The notes under the pieces are model-generated. The model was not told the DNA's origin. It ran no database searches and saw only the letters and a list, made by a program, of their open reading frames with translations. A stretch of 64,000 bases of DNA from Gammaproteobacteria bacterium (GTDB lineage Bacteria; Pseudomonadota; Gammaproteobacteria; Xanthomonadales; SZUA-36): the NCBI GenBank assembly GCA_024277815.1, contig JAJRUM010000035.1, positions 1-64,000 of the forward strand. Direction: 5' to 3'. This document shows, one piece after another, positions 27,064 through 36,600 of the stretch. Positions within the stretch are counted from its first letter, which is position 1, and each line of letters begins with the position of its first letter. Made by a program: the position numbers and the translations under genes.

Positions 27064-28839
27064 TTATTTCTTTTCCATATTGATGACATGGGTGCCACTG
27101 GGCAGTGCATCAATTTGTTTCTGCTGCAAGGCCTCAATATGCTCACTGAAGTCTTCTGCTATCTTACGCGGAATCAGCTTGAATGAAGGCGTTAACTGGT
27201 TGGCCTCTACGGTCAGTTCCGTATCAATAACCACGGCGGCATTAACCCTTTCAAATGCTGCTCCGGCTTGCTGTTCCGCCTCAATGCAATCACCCAGGCA
27301 GCCAGCCAGGTCGCCCAGACAAGGGGGGTACACACAATCGGACTGATCCAGCTCGCCACCACCTTTCGCTGTCATCAACTCGTAGTTGGGAAACGCCAGC
27401 AGTGACGGGTTCTTCTGGCCCGAACCAAACACGTAGGCATACTTGATAAACTTACAACGGCCTGCAATGCGGTCCTCGATGCGGGCCGGAAAGACTTTCT
27501 CACCGTTATCCAGTTTGAACATTCGATCCAGGCGCGAGATGATCCGCACGCCTTCATCGGTAATTGCACCCACGTCACCGGTCCTGAACCAGCCGTCTGA
27601 AAAAACTTTTGCACTGGCTTCTGCCTGCCTGAAATAACCTGTCATCACATTCGGGCCTTTGATCAGGATCTCATTCTCTTCACCCAGTTTCAGCTCAACA
27701 CCCGGAATCGGGAAGCCCACCACGCCCGGCGTGCGCGCCAGGCTAAGTTCGGTCAAGGTACAGCACGGCGAAGTTTCGGTGAGGCCCCACCCTTCCACCA
27801 CTGGTACACCCTTGTTTCTGAATATCTCAGAGGTGCTGATCGGCAGTGGCGCCGCCGCCGTAAACACAAACTTCAGGCTGTCGTGAAAGAAACTGTCACC
27901 CAGCTTCGGGTCAGCCAGTATCCTGGTCACAATCTCCTGGTAGACCTTGGGCACGCTGAAATAAACATTGGGCCTGACTTCAGCGAAGTTTTCCAACAAG
28001 CGGCCAGCATCCTTGCCAGCCGAATCATCGATCGCCAGACAGCCGCCCGAGTGGAGTGCAAACAACCGCTCAAACAGCCCGCCAAAACTATGGTGCCAGG
28101 GCAGATAACACAAAAACCGCATCCCTGACTCCGGTTTCCACAATATTTCAAGGGCTTTCTGTTGCGACATCAGGTTGCCATGTGTCAGCTGAACCCCTTT
28201 CGGAAAACTGCTGGTTCCGGAGGTAAACATGATCATCGCCAACCGGTCCGGCGTGACGGAGCGCATCTGCTCCTCAAGCCCGGTGGTATCCGGATTCTTC
28301 TGCTCATCCAGCACATCGTCCATGAACAGAATACTGGCAACACCCAGCGCAGCGAGCTTGTCGAGCAACTCAGGATCTGCACTGGCGCCACTGCTATTCA
28401 TGACGACAATTTGCGCAGGCAGGCTTTCGGCACGTAACAGGGCCATCTTTTCAAGGTTATCGGTAACCAGCATGTCAACATCGGCAAAGCCGAGCAAATC
28501 TGACATCATCTCCGGGGCGTAACCGACAAACACCGGTACCGCAACCATGCCGACTGCCATGACGGCCATCTCGGAAACCAGGCGGTGATAGCAGTTCGCA
28601 GAAATAAAAGCCACGCGGTTGGTAGCGGTGGTTTCAACACCGTTATGTGCCTGTAGCGTAAGGCTTGTAAATTGCAGTATGTCAGCGACCATTTGCTGCC
28701 AGGACCAGTAGTGGTACGGACCGTTCTGTCTCTCTGCGAATGCATTGGACTCGCCGTAGCGATCCTGGTTGTCAAGCAACATAGTGCCGATACCCGGCGT
28801 GATCTGACCCAGTGACTGTGGGGACTTAAGCCCTTGCAT
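27064..28839 (-). CDS. AMP-forming acyl-CoA ligase with a Cys-rich insertion
   Basis: A 591-residue ligase of the long-chain acyl-CoA synthetase type. MIMFTSGTSSFPKGVQLTHGN is the ATP-loop motif, YLPWHHSFGGLFERL and EGWGLTETSPCCTLTELS follow, and DGWFRTGDVG and SRLDRMFKLDNGEKVFPARIED mark the hinge. In the C-terminal domain a stretch with Cys spaced x4, x6 and x3 (CVYPPCLGDLAGCLGDC) interrupts the usual fold before TPSFKLIPRKI, where the catalytic Lys is expected. It would make a CoA ester of an unknown carboxylic acid. It is third of five same-strand genes and probably feeds the BCR/HAD-like protein. Confidence 0.85.
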   Translation of the reverse strand: MQGLKSPQSLGQITPGIGTMLLDNQDRYGESNAFAERQNGPYHYWSWQQMVADILQFTSLTLQAHNGVETTATNRVAFISANCYHRLVSEMAVMAVGMVAVPVFVGYAPEMMSDLLGFADVDMLVTDNLEKMALLRAESLPAQIVVMNSSGASADPELLDKLAALGVASILFMDDVLDEQKNPDTTGLEEQMRSVTPDRLAMIMFTSGTSSFPKGVQLTHGNLMSQQKALEILWKPESGMRFLCYLPWHHSFGGLFERLFALHSGGCLAIDDSAGKDAGRLLENFAEVRPNVYFSVPKVYQEIVTRILADPKLGDSFFHDSLKFVFTAAAPLPISTSEIFRNKGVPVVEGWGLTETSPCCTLTELSLARTPGVVGFPIPGVELKLGEENEILIKGPNVMTGYFRQAEASAKVFSDGWFRTGDVGAITDEGVRIISRLDRMFKLDNGEKVFPARIEDRIAGRCKFIKYAYVFGSGQKNPSLLAFPNYELMTAKGGGELDQSDCVYPPCLGDLAGCLGDCIEAEQQAGAAFERVNAAVVIDTELTVEANQLTPSFKLIPRKIAEDFSEHIEALQQKQIDALPSGTHVINMEKK

Positions 28840-28875
28840 TATTGAAATCTCCAGATGGCATATTTTGCGGATGGC

Positions 28876-29814
28876 TCAGGACTCAAGTGATTTCACCAAA
28901 GACCGCATCATGATGTTATAAGGTGCTTCCAACCCGGCCATTTCAGCATATGATGCAATCTGACCATTGATGAACTCGGCCTCGGTAATCCGCCCGCTCT
29001 CAATATCTACCAGCATTGAAGGTTTGTGGTCACCGGCGCTTTTCAGGTAGTTCATCGCATAGCGATAGTAATCCCAACCGAGGTGAACTTCATTCGCGCG
29101 CGCAACGGTTATGCCCTCCTTTACCAGTTTTTCCACCAGGTCGTAGAGGAATGGATCACGCAAGGCCTGTGACATGGTTTTGCCTGTGACGGCGCAGACC
29201 GGACCTAAAGCAGAGTTCAGAATGGTCTTCTGCCAAACGTGGTCAACCAGACGCTCAGCATGCTGGGTGGGAAGGCCAGCGCCGGTGAGCAGATCACAGA
29301 CTGCCGCTGCAACCTCCTTACCGCTCTCGTGTGATTCCTGCAACCAGTGTGGTGGCTGGTGAAAGCCCACGGTGACATGTGCCGGACCCAGCAGTGAAAC
29401 ACCGAAATTTACGGCCGCGCGCATCACCCATTCAGCACCCAGATGGTCAGACAATACCCGCTCGGTATCAAGGCCGTTTTGCCAGCTGACGACATGGATT
29501 CCTGGCTTGTGGAAGGTCTGCATCGCCGATGCTATCAGTGGCAGTGCGGTCGCTTTTGACGTCACGAAAATCAATTCAGGCGGGTCGTCTGCCAGTGCGT
29601 CCAGTGAAGTCACTGTATGAGCAACCCGGCCACTCATTTGTATGGCTCCCTCGATACGGATACCGGGGTCTTTGGCTGGCTCAAGAAGCTCCCTTACCAG
29701 GTCACAGAGAATAACCTCGTGCCCGGCACTCGAAAAAGCCGCGGCCAATACGCAACCAACCGGCCCCGCGCCGATGATAGCAATCTTTTCTGGCTTGAAC
29801 CCTGTGACCGTCAT
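28876..29814 (-). CDS. Ketopantoate reductase-family NAD(P)H oxidoreductase
   Basis: A 312-residue ApbA/PanE-family dehydrogenase. The N-terminal Rossmann fold has KIAIIGAGPVGCVLAAAFSSAG. The C-terminal domain has VDHVWQKTILNSALGPVCAV, with the conserved Lys and Asn of the family, then DYYRYAMNY and HKPSMLVDIESGR, including the usual PSM.D....R.TE signature. It would reduce a 2-oxoacid or oxidise a 2-hydroxyacid. Biosynthetic PanE is possible, but its place in a ligase/activase operon, 6 bases after the ACT gene, points to a pathway role. Confidence 0.85.
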   Translation of the reverse strand: MTVTGFKPEKIAIIGAGPVGCVLAAAFSSAGHEVILCDLVRELLEPAKDPGIRIEGAIQMSGRVAHTVTSLDALADDPPELIFVTSKATALPLIASAMQTFHKPGIHVVSWQNGLDTERVLSDHLGAEWVMRAAVNFGVSLLGPAHVTVGFHQPPHWLQESHESGKEVAAAVCDLLTGAGLPTQHAERLVDHVWQKTILNSALGPVCAVTGKTMSQALRDPFLYDLVEKLVKEGITVARANEVHLGWDYYRYAMNYLKSAGDHKPSMLVDIESGRITEAEFINGQIASYAEMAGLEAPYNIMMRSLVKSLES

Positions 29815-29820
29815 TTGTCC

Positions 29821-30264
29821 CTACCCCTCATTTTCGAGTGCTTTAAACTCTTCGACACTCAGTAAACTGACATGACATTCTTCGAGTACGCGTGCTGCTT
29901 CGTCCACATCCTTAAAACCAAACACCATGATTGCGTCCGTCGCTGAGGACCCGTTGAAGGCATACATGTACTCCACATCAATACATTTCTCACTGAGTGG
30001 TACCAGGGTTTCTGCGAGACTGCCCGGGTGGTCGGGAAGACGTAGCACCAGCACCTCATCCACCCGCGCCGGCCAGCGGTGCTCCATGGCAATATTGCGG
30101 GCCCGATGCAAATCGGAACAAATCAGCCGCAATACACCAAAATCAGTGGTTCCAGCCAGGCTCAGCGCTTTCAAGCTGATACCTGCCTCACCAAACGCGG
30201 TGGTAATTTCGAGGAGGCGGCCCGGTGAGTTCTCGAGAAAAATTGAAATCTGTTTAAGTGCCAT
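29821..30264 (-). CDS. Tandem ACT-domain protein
   Basis: A 147-residue protein built of two ACT domains. The first is ISIFLENSPGRLLEITTAFGEAGISLKAL; the second is LRLPDHPGSLAETLVPLSEKCIDVEYMYAF. ACT domains bind amino acids or similar small ligands and regulate enzymes. Stand-alone tandem-ACT proteins are often found beside aryl-CoA ligases and indolepyruvate or other 2-oxoacid:ferredoxin oxidoreductases. The ATG at 30264 starts right before the first domain; the frame to 30342 adds an unlikely leader. It is the first gene of the five-gene activase operon and may sense an aromatic or branched acid. Confidence 0.82.
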   Translation of the reverse strand: MALKQISIFLENSPGRLLEITTAFGEAGISLKALSLAGTTDFGVLRLICSDLHRARNIAMEHRWPARVDEVLVLRLPDHPGSLAETLVPLSEKCIDVEYMYAFNGSSATDAIMVFGFKDVDEAARVLEECHVSLLSVEEFKALENEG

Positions 30265-30380
30265 CGTATTCAGTACGCCTCTAAAAGACGTTTCTTTGCA
30301 TGTTGGAAGTATCATCTTAAGCACTAAAGTGATACAAAACAAGCTTATTTACAATAAATAGTGTGTCGCTTTTACAGTGC

Positions 30381-30393
30381 GATCTGACAGATC
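30381..30393. promoter_or_regulatory. 13-bp palindrome in the ACT/arfB intergenic region
   Basis: GATCTG-A-CAGATC, a perfect palindrome between the divergent ACT-gene and arfB starts. TTGACA lies 17 bases further toward arfB. It could be an operator; no regulator gene adjoins it. Confidence 0.25.
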
Positions 30394-30456
30394 ATAAACA
30401 CGATCAAACAATTGACATCAGATCATCGGTAAATGAAGTTATATAATTGCCTGGCC

Positions 30457-30870
30457 ATGCTTAAAATCAATGACCAGATAGACATTCCTGCCGATGAAAT
30501 AGAACTCAACGCTATTCGTGCACAAGGTGCGGGTGGGCAAAATGTCAACAAGGTATCTTCAGCCATTCACCTGCGTTTCGACGTGCGCGCCTCCTCGTTG
30601 CCCGATCCGGTCAAACAGCGAATGCTGGCATTGCCCGACCAACGCATTACCAGCGAAGGTGTGGTTGTTATCAAAGCCCAGAGCCACCGCAGCCAGGACA
30701 AGAACCGGGCAGAGGCGCTTTCGAGGCTTGCAGGGCTGATTAGAAGCACGCAGCAAGTGCCGCGCAAGCGCATTCCAACCCGCCCGGGGAAGGCTGCCAA
30801 ACAGCGGCGAATAGACACCAAAAAGAAGCGTGGAGAATTGAAAAAACTGCGTGGAAAGCCCTATGACTAG
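30457..30870 (+). CDS. arfB: ArfB ribosome-rescue peptidyl-tRNA hydrolase
   Basis: A 137-residue homologue of E. coli YaeJ/ArfB. AIRAQGAGGQNVNKVSSAIHLRFD contains the catalytic GGQ; RASSLPDPVK follows. The C-terminal tail is very basic (RPGKAAKQRRIDTKKKRG) and enters the mRNA channel of stalled ribosomes. It releases nascent peptides from non-stop complexes. The ATG at 30457 fits the family start (MLKINDQIDIP); the ATG at 30433 adds eight residues. Confidence 0.92.
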   Translation: MLKINDQIDIPADEIELNAIRAQGAGGQNVNKVSSAIHLRFDVRASSLPDPVKQRMLALPDQRITSEGVVVIKAQSHRSQDKNRAEALSRLAGLIRSTQQVPRKRIPTRPGKAAKQRRIDTKKKRGELKKLRGKPYD

Positions 30871-31013
30871 GGTCTCACCGGGGTACAGTAATACTTCCAG
30901 CTGATCACGATGACCAGGGTACTCAGCAACGACGCAAAAATAAAATTAACAGCGCGCAAAGCAAGCAAAATAAGTACCGCCAGAGCAGCAATCAGACCAA
31001 GGTTTGCAATCAA
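30867..31013 (-). pseudogene. Small hydrophobic frame, possible permease N-terminal remnant
   Basis: A 48-codon frame with only a TTG start. It encodes a very hydrophobic stretch, IAALAVLILLALRAVNFIFASLL, then a short Tyr/Cys tail. The pattern of two close membrane segments around LALR-A-V-N recalls the N-terminus of GntP/lactate-type permeases. With no ATG and no ribosome site it is more likely a relic than a gene. It lies downstream of the Rrf2 gene on the same strand. Confidence 0.25.
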
Positions 31014-31071
31014 TGTTTTAACTCAACTTCGGTATTGAGAGTTTGCTTTACCTGGCTTCAGATTTGCCAAA

Positions 31072-31491
31072 TCACCTTTGCCGGGTGGTCCCTTCCATAA
31101 TCTTCAGCATGGTCCTGATCGTAATGGAACGCAAAGTCGCCTGCATCATTTCGCTGATTTCCGTTAACGCAACCGCAAGGCCGGCCTCGACATCACTGTG
31201 GTAAGGCGCATCCCGATGTTCAAAGCCTTCAATGGAAACGGGTTCAAACAACTCAATCACATCCATCAGCGTGGTCCGCTTGGCACTGCCCGAGTAACGA
31301 TAACCGCCACCAGCACCCCGTGCAGCCTGCAACTGCCCGGCTTTTACCAGAATACGCAGGACCTTGGCAAGATGGTTGATAGATACATCGAATTTATCCG
31401 CAATATCAGCGGCGGACAATTGCTCGCCATCTGCTTTCGCCAGTTCAAGAACTGCATACAGGCCCAGCAAGGTTGATTGCTGAAGTTTCAA
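31072..31491 (-). CDS. Rrf2-family transcriptional regulator without Cys ligands
   Basis: A 139-residue Rrf2-type winged-helix regulator. LSAADIADKFDVSINHLAKVLRILVKAG is the DNA-binding helix region and GAGGGYRYSG is the wing. IscR and NsrR carry three Cys in the dimer region; this protein has no Cys at all, so it cannot hold a Fe-S cluster through them. It may sense another signal or bind DNA as an apo-form. Its start overlaps the stop of the acetyltransferase gene, and sufT is divergent nearby. Confidence 0.88.
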   Translation of the reverse strand: MKLQQSTLLGLYAVLELAKADGEQLSAADIADKFDVSINHLAKVLRILVKAGQLQAARGAGGGYRYSGSAKRTTLMDVIELFEPVSIEGFEHRDAPYHSDVEAGLAVALTEISEMMQATLRSITIRTMLKIMEGTTRQR

Positions 31492-31952
31492 ATATCTTTC
31501 TCCAGCTGCAGGTATGGGCCCGCCATCATGCCCTGGCTGCGAAAGAAAGAGAGCGAATCAATGTCCTGCCGCGCAAGCATGGTACGCATCTTGGTGACAC
31601 CCGCGTTTCTGAAGAACTCACACATGGCGCCATACAGTTGTGTGGCAACCCCACTAAGTCTGATATCAGGCCTTACACCCAGTGCAAACACCCAGCCACA
31701 GGGGTTGGAACCAAACTCCCAGTCCCGGACTTCGCCGATGATGAACCCGACAATCTCATGTCCAGACTCGCATACCAGGAAAAGCTGCTTGCTTTCGTCA
31801 GCGCCGTAGCGGGCAAACATTTCCTGCCAGTAGCGTGGGTTGGCATCCTTGTTACTGCGTTCATCAAAGGTCATGATCGCCTGCAGGTCAGTTTCTGCCG
31901 CACTGCGAATGCACAACTCCAAGGGTGTACTTTGTGATTGCTCTACATTCAT
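31488..31952 (-). CDS. GNAT-family N-acetyltransferase
   Basis: A 154-residue GNAT enzyme. CIRSAAETDLQAIMTFD starts the fold. FALGVRPDIRLSGVATQLY is the acetyl-CoA loop (variant of Q/R-x-x-G-x-G/A). LSFFRSQGMMAGPYLQLEKDI is the end strand. It transfers an acetyl group to an unknown amine in the cytoplasm. It is co-transcribed with the Rrf2 regulator (4-base overlap), with 101 bases separating it from sufT on the other strand. Confidence 0.85.
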   Translation of the reverse strand: MNVEQSQSTPLELCIRSAAETDLQAIMTFDERSNKDANPRYWQEMFARYGADESKQLFLVCESGHEIVGFIIGEVRDWEFGSNPCGWVFALGVRPDIRLSGVATQLYGAMCEFFRNAGVTKMRTMLARQDIDSLSFFRSQGMMAGPYLQLEKDI

Positions 31953-32053
31953 TATTTGCTGAAAAATCGTTACTGCGCTTGGGCTTTAGACTAATTCCAT
32001 ATTATAGTACCATTTTATTGATTTAACGGTTTCTACTACTCATCAGGAAATTC

Positions 32054-32416
32054 ATGACCACAGAAATTAACTACGAGGAACTTCTGGTTCCCTACCTGGA
32101 AGGTACAGCGGACTCGCCGCTTGAGCCACAGGTCATAGAAGAATTACGTACTGTTTATGATCCAGAGATTCCAGTCAGCATTTTTGACCTGGGATTGATT
32201 TATGATCTGCGTTTTTCTGATGATGGCTCGGTACTGGTCATCATGACCCTGACCGCACCTGCCTGCCCGGTAGCTGACGAGATCCCGGAGTGGATCAAGA
32301 CAGCCATCTTGCGGGTTGACGGTATCGACAGCGTTGAGATCGACTTAACCTGGGAGCCGTTCTGGAAACCGGAATACATGACCGAAGCGGCGCGACTGGA
32401 ACTGGGGATGTTTTAG
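32054..32416 (+). CDS. sufT: SufT/MIP18-family Fe-S assembly protein
   Basis: A 120-residue DUF59 protein. VIEELRTVYDPEIPVSIFDLGLIYDL is the family signature and LTAPACPVADEIPEW holds the conserved Cys. WEPFWKPEYMTEAARLELGM ends the protein as in SufT. It takes part in Fe-S cluster maturation in the cytoplasm; PaaD is a related alternative but lacks this context. AGGAAATTC precedes the start. It faces an Rrf2 regulator, in keeping with Fe-S control, and would serve the many Fe-S proteins in this window. Confidence 0.87.
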   Translation: MTTEINYEELLVPYLEGTADSPLEPQVIEELRTVYDPEIPVSIFDLGLIYDLRFSDDGSVLVIMTLTAPACPVADEIPEWIKTAILRVDGIDSVEIDLTWEPFWKPEYMTEAARLELGMF

Positions 32417-32465
32417 CCCCGAATCACGTGAATAGTTTCTCGACAGGGATTCTGCCTGAATCCAT

Positions 32466-33605
32466 TTAGTGCCCGGTTGCAACCACATTGATGACCGCCT
32501 TGACAGGCTTTGAGGCATAAAAGTAACGGCCGCTACCCATCACGTCTGCATGGCGATAATCAAAACGAAAATACTCCATTGGAAACGGTAACAGCGCCTC
32601 GCCATCCCAGGCTTCCACCAGGTCCACAGCATCTTTTGAGCTGACAAAATCAGCCAGCCGATCACCATATTCGGCCGCCAGAAGTTCTTCATCCGTGGGC
32701 TCGTACTCCTGCAGTTCGGCACCAAGAGCTACGTTACCCTGCACCCACCGCCCCGGGTTCGCTGACGCATCTATCACCAGTAATGACAGTGTCGTAACTG
32801 ACTGAGTCAATGTCTCTTCACTAACCGGTTGTAGCTCCCGAAGCCGATTGTTCAAACCGGGCCTGTATTCGAGCACTGAACCCGCAGACAACTGCTGTTG
32901 GTAACCCTGACCCCGCCCACATGACTGGACATCGGGACAATCATCCTCACCGAAAACGGCCAGGCCACCCAGCAGGTTTTCGGTAATGGCTGCCCGCAAG
33001 AACCTGTATTGGGCACCCCGGGACTCTGCAAAAGATGATAATCCAGAAAGGCTGGCATCGTTCCAGATTTCAGCTGCAGGTCCCGAATAAAACTTCATGC
33101 TACGGAGTTGTTGCTGGAACTTGCTGGTTTCGCCCCCCGACATTGGGCGTTCGAAAATCATATACTCCGTTCCAGAAGCCGTTGGTACAACCAGTATTCT
33201 TTGATCCACTTTCAGCAACGTCGACACACGGCGATTACCACAAAGAAGATTCAGATTGATGTTCAGCCGTTTATCACCACCCAGAGCAGCGGTTTCAGCC
33301 GGTGAAATTTGCGTATCTGAAAGCATCGGATCACTGATGTTCACGACATTATCCCTGGAATTTTCTACAGACCAGGTATCGCAATCCGGTTGTCCGAGCC
33401 ACTCAAGCTTTTTGCCGAATTTCACCGTCGAACCAATCAGGCCGGCAATGTCTTCACCGATGCCTCCCCCTGCTACATCACTTGCGCGACGCAGAGTAAC
33501 CAGCCCGTATTCTCCCTGCAGCATGGGATCATCGGCCTGTATCGAACCCCCTGAACTTATGACCGATATAGCGAATACAAACCACAGGATACTGATTTGT
33601 TGCAT
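32466..33605 (-). CDS. Unknown exported protein
   Basis: A 379-residue protein I do not recognise. Residues 1-24 look like a signal peptide (ILWFVFAISVISSGGSIQA). The mature part has several Cys (such as DCDTW, LLCGNRR, EDDCPDVQSC) that could form disulphides in the periplasm. No repeats or catalytic motifs are evident. CAGGAGGAAA gives a strong ribosome site. It follows the Asp-box repeat gene on the same strand by 56 bases. Confidence 0.75.
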   Translation of the reverse strand: MQQISILWFVFAISVISSGGSIQADDPMLQGEYGLVTLRRASDVAGGGIGEDIAGLIGSTVKFGKKLEWLGQPDCDTWSVENSRDNVVNISDPMLSDTQISPAETAALGGDKRLNINLNLLCGNRRVSTLLKVDQRILVVPTASGTEYMIFERPMSGGETSKFQQQLRSMKFYSGPAAEIWNDASLSGLSSFAESRGAQYRFLRAAITENLLGGLAVFGEDDCPDVQSCGRGQGYQQQLSAGSVLEYRPGLNNRLRELQPVSEETLTQSVTTLSLLVIDASANPGRWVQGNVALGAELQEYEPTDEELLAAEYGDRLADFVSSKDAVDLVEAWDGEALLPFPMEYFRFDYRHADVMGSGRYFYASKPVKAVINVVATGH

Positions 33606-33661
33606 TGCGATTTCCTCCTGGTTCAGATTGCGTATGACCTACACTCCACACCTTCCGCACT

Positions 33662-36600
33662 TCACCCTGGTGAAGCAACATAGGGCACACCTTCATGCTC
33701 CGCCCATGCGTTAATCACGTCAACATATTCACCCTTGATGGCATGCAATTCTGCCTGCCTTTCCCGCCATTCCGCTTTCAGGTCTTCGAGACGTAACAAT
33801 GCGCCACCTGTTACAGGTGCACCGGTCGTGTCGATAACATCCAGCAGATAGCGAAGTTGCCCGGCCAACATGGTCTCCCACGCATCCTCGTCTTCATAGG
33901 TTTGATGTAACACCTGGATAATCTTGGCATCCCAGGCCATCAACTTCTCCACCGCAGCAGTACCTGTTGTTTGTAGTGCCCCGGCTTCCGGATAAGCCTT
34001 CATCAGGGCTTTAATCTGCCGTTTTGCCTGGCGTGCGCCATCAAGGCTGGATAGCGTTTCGCTGAGCAAGCCACCCACTTCCCCCAGCCGCTCAGACCAA
34101 AACTGAATCTCCTCATCAGTAGCGGTGGTGCGTGAGTCCATTTTCACTTCGAATGACACGCGCTGCGCTACCTCACCGACCGTTACCCTGGCGCTGTAGT
34201 TGCCCGGGACCACATGCGGGCCATCAAAGCCTGCGAACAGCGTTATATTTTCAATACACTTGAGACCCTGGCGACGCAAATCCCAGTTCCATTTATTCAA
34301 ACCTTTTTTGGCGGGAGGGTATTCGAGATCCAGCGGTAAACGTGGGTCTTCATTACTCTTTTTACAGCGTTCAAAGTCCCCTTCCTTGCTGCTGTAGCTG
34401 CGAACAATTTCCCCGCTGTTGTCGAGTATGTCAATGCTGAAAGCTTCCGCGGGTTCGGTATCCAGGTAGTAGTAGATCGGCACGCCTTTATCGGGATTTT
34501 TGGCTTCAAACTTGCCGGCTTTACCGCTGTCCGGACTCAGTTCGGCTATCCCGGGCGTGAACACATGCAGGCCTTTCCCACTGAAACTTGCCGCTGCCTG
34601 GCGAACGACGAACAAATCATCCAGCACCCAGAAGCCCCGCCCCTGGGTGGCGGCGACCAGCTTGTCCTGCCGCAGCGACAGGTCAGTAACCGGCACCGGT
34701 GGCAGGTTCAGATCCAGAGATTTCCAGTTCTTACCATCGTTGTAGGAAACGAACATGCCAAGTTCGGTACCCGCGTATAGCAGGCCAAGCTGAGCGGGGT
34801 CTTCACGCACAACGCGTACAAAGGCACCTTTCGGCAAGCCCTTGTCAATACGTTTCCAGTGTTGGCCATAGTCAGCAGTCTTGTAAATATAGGGCTTAAA
34901 ATCATTAAGCTTGTATCCCGTTACCGCGAGATAGGCTGTAGCCTTGTCGTGCGGGCTGAGCTCAATGGCATTGATCATAGCCTCGCTCTTATGTGGAGGT
35001 GAAACATCCTTCCAGTCGACACTGCCCGGGCGCTTGATGTGTACCAACCCATCATCGCTACCTACCCAGACCAGGCCCGGCTCATGTGGGGATTCGACGA
35101 TGTAATAGATCGTGTTATAAAACTCTGCACCGACATTTTCCGGCGTCAGTGGGCCACCATTACGACCCTGCTTCTGAGGGTCGTTACGGGTCAGGTCCGG
35201 GCTGAACTCTGTCCAGTTGGCACCACGATCGGTACTTTTAAGCACCATCTGTGTACCGTAATAAATGATCGACGGGTCATGTGGCGAAACAGCCACCGGC
35301 GCGTTCCAATTACTGCGGTACTTCAAATCCCGTGAATCTTTACCGTAGACCATCTCCGGAAAAGGAATGATGGAGCGGGTAAACCGGGTTGCGTGGTTAT
35401 ACTCCGTCAATGTGCCGTTGATGGTCGTGGCATAGATCAGGGTCGGGTCGTCCGGATCGAAAGCAATATGCGCACTTTCGCCACCACCCACATCAAAATA
35501 ATCTTCCTCACCGATACCACCGAAGCTGCTTTGGCTGGCAATCCCTACAGTGGTGTTATCCTGCTGCCCGCCATATATCCGGAACGGCTTCAGGTTATCC
35601 GTTGCTACCCGGTAAAACTGTGCGGTCGGCTGGTTCATGATGCTGGACCAGGTTTTGCCGCCATCAAACGTTACAGTCGCTCCACCATCATTACCATTGA
35701 TGAAATTACGGCTGTTATACGGGTTGATCCACATATCATGATGGTCACCATGCGGGCCTTTCATCTGCTCCCAGTTTTTACCGCCATCGACCGACTTCAT
35801 GAGCCGCGTGTTCATCACGTAAACCGTATCCTCATCCAGCGGGTCTGCCGCTATGTGAATGTAATACCACGCACGCGAGTGCAAAACACGATGGCCGTTA
35901 ATCAACTCCCAGGTTTCGCCCGCATCATCACTGCGCCATAAACCACCTTTTTTATGCTCTGCTTCGATGATGGCGTAAACTCGCTGTGGGTTGCTGGCGG
36001 AAACATCCACACCGATCTTGCCGATCATTTCCGGCAGGCCACCCTTGAGCTTCTTCCAGGTATCACCACCATCAACGGACTTGTAGATGCCGCCATCGGT
36101 GCCACCGGAGTGAATAAACCAAGGCTTGCGACCATGATTCCACATCGCGGCATAGAGGATTCGCGGATTGGTCGGGTCCAGACTGAGGTCCGATGCGCCA
36201 GTATTGGTGTTCACTTTCAGCACATGCTGCCAGGTCTTACCGCCATCAGTGGTACGGAAAATCCCGCGCTCCGCATTCGGGCTCCAGATTTGCCCCTGCG
36301 CTGCGACCCAGGCAATATCAGGGTTGGTCGGATGAATTTTAATGCGTGAAATCTGACCGCTTTTCTCAAGGCCAATATGCTTCCAGGTCTTGCCTGCATC
36401 AACAGATTTCCACATGCCGTCGCCCTGGCTCGTGGTAACGCCTCGAATCGGTGATTCACCCGTGCCAACATACAACACGTTATTGTCGGACTCAGATACT
36501 GCAACAGCACCAATGGTCCCGACCCTGAAGTACTCATCTGAAATATTTTCCCAGCTCAGGCCCGCGTTTTCAGTTTTCCACACACCCCCACCGGTTGCCC

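Noticed and set aside
32447-32463. GGATTC-TGCCT-GAATCC as sufT terminator
   Set aside because: Six-pair stem with no T-run; too weak to call.
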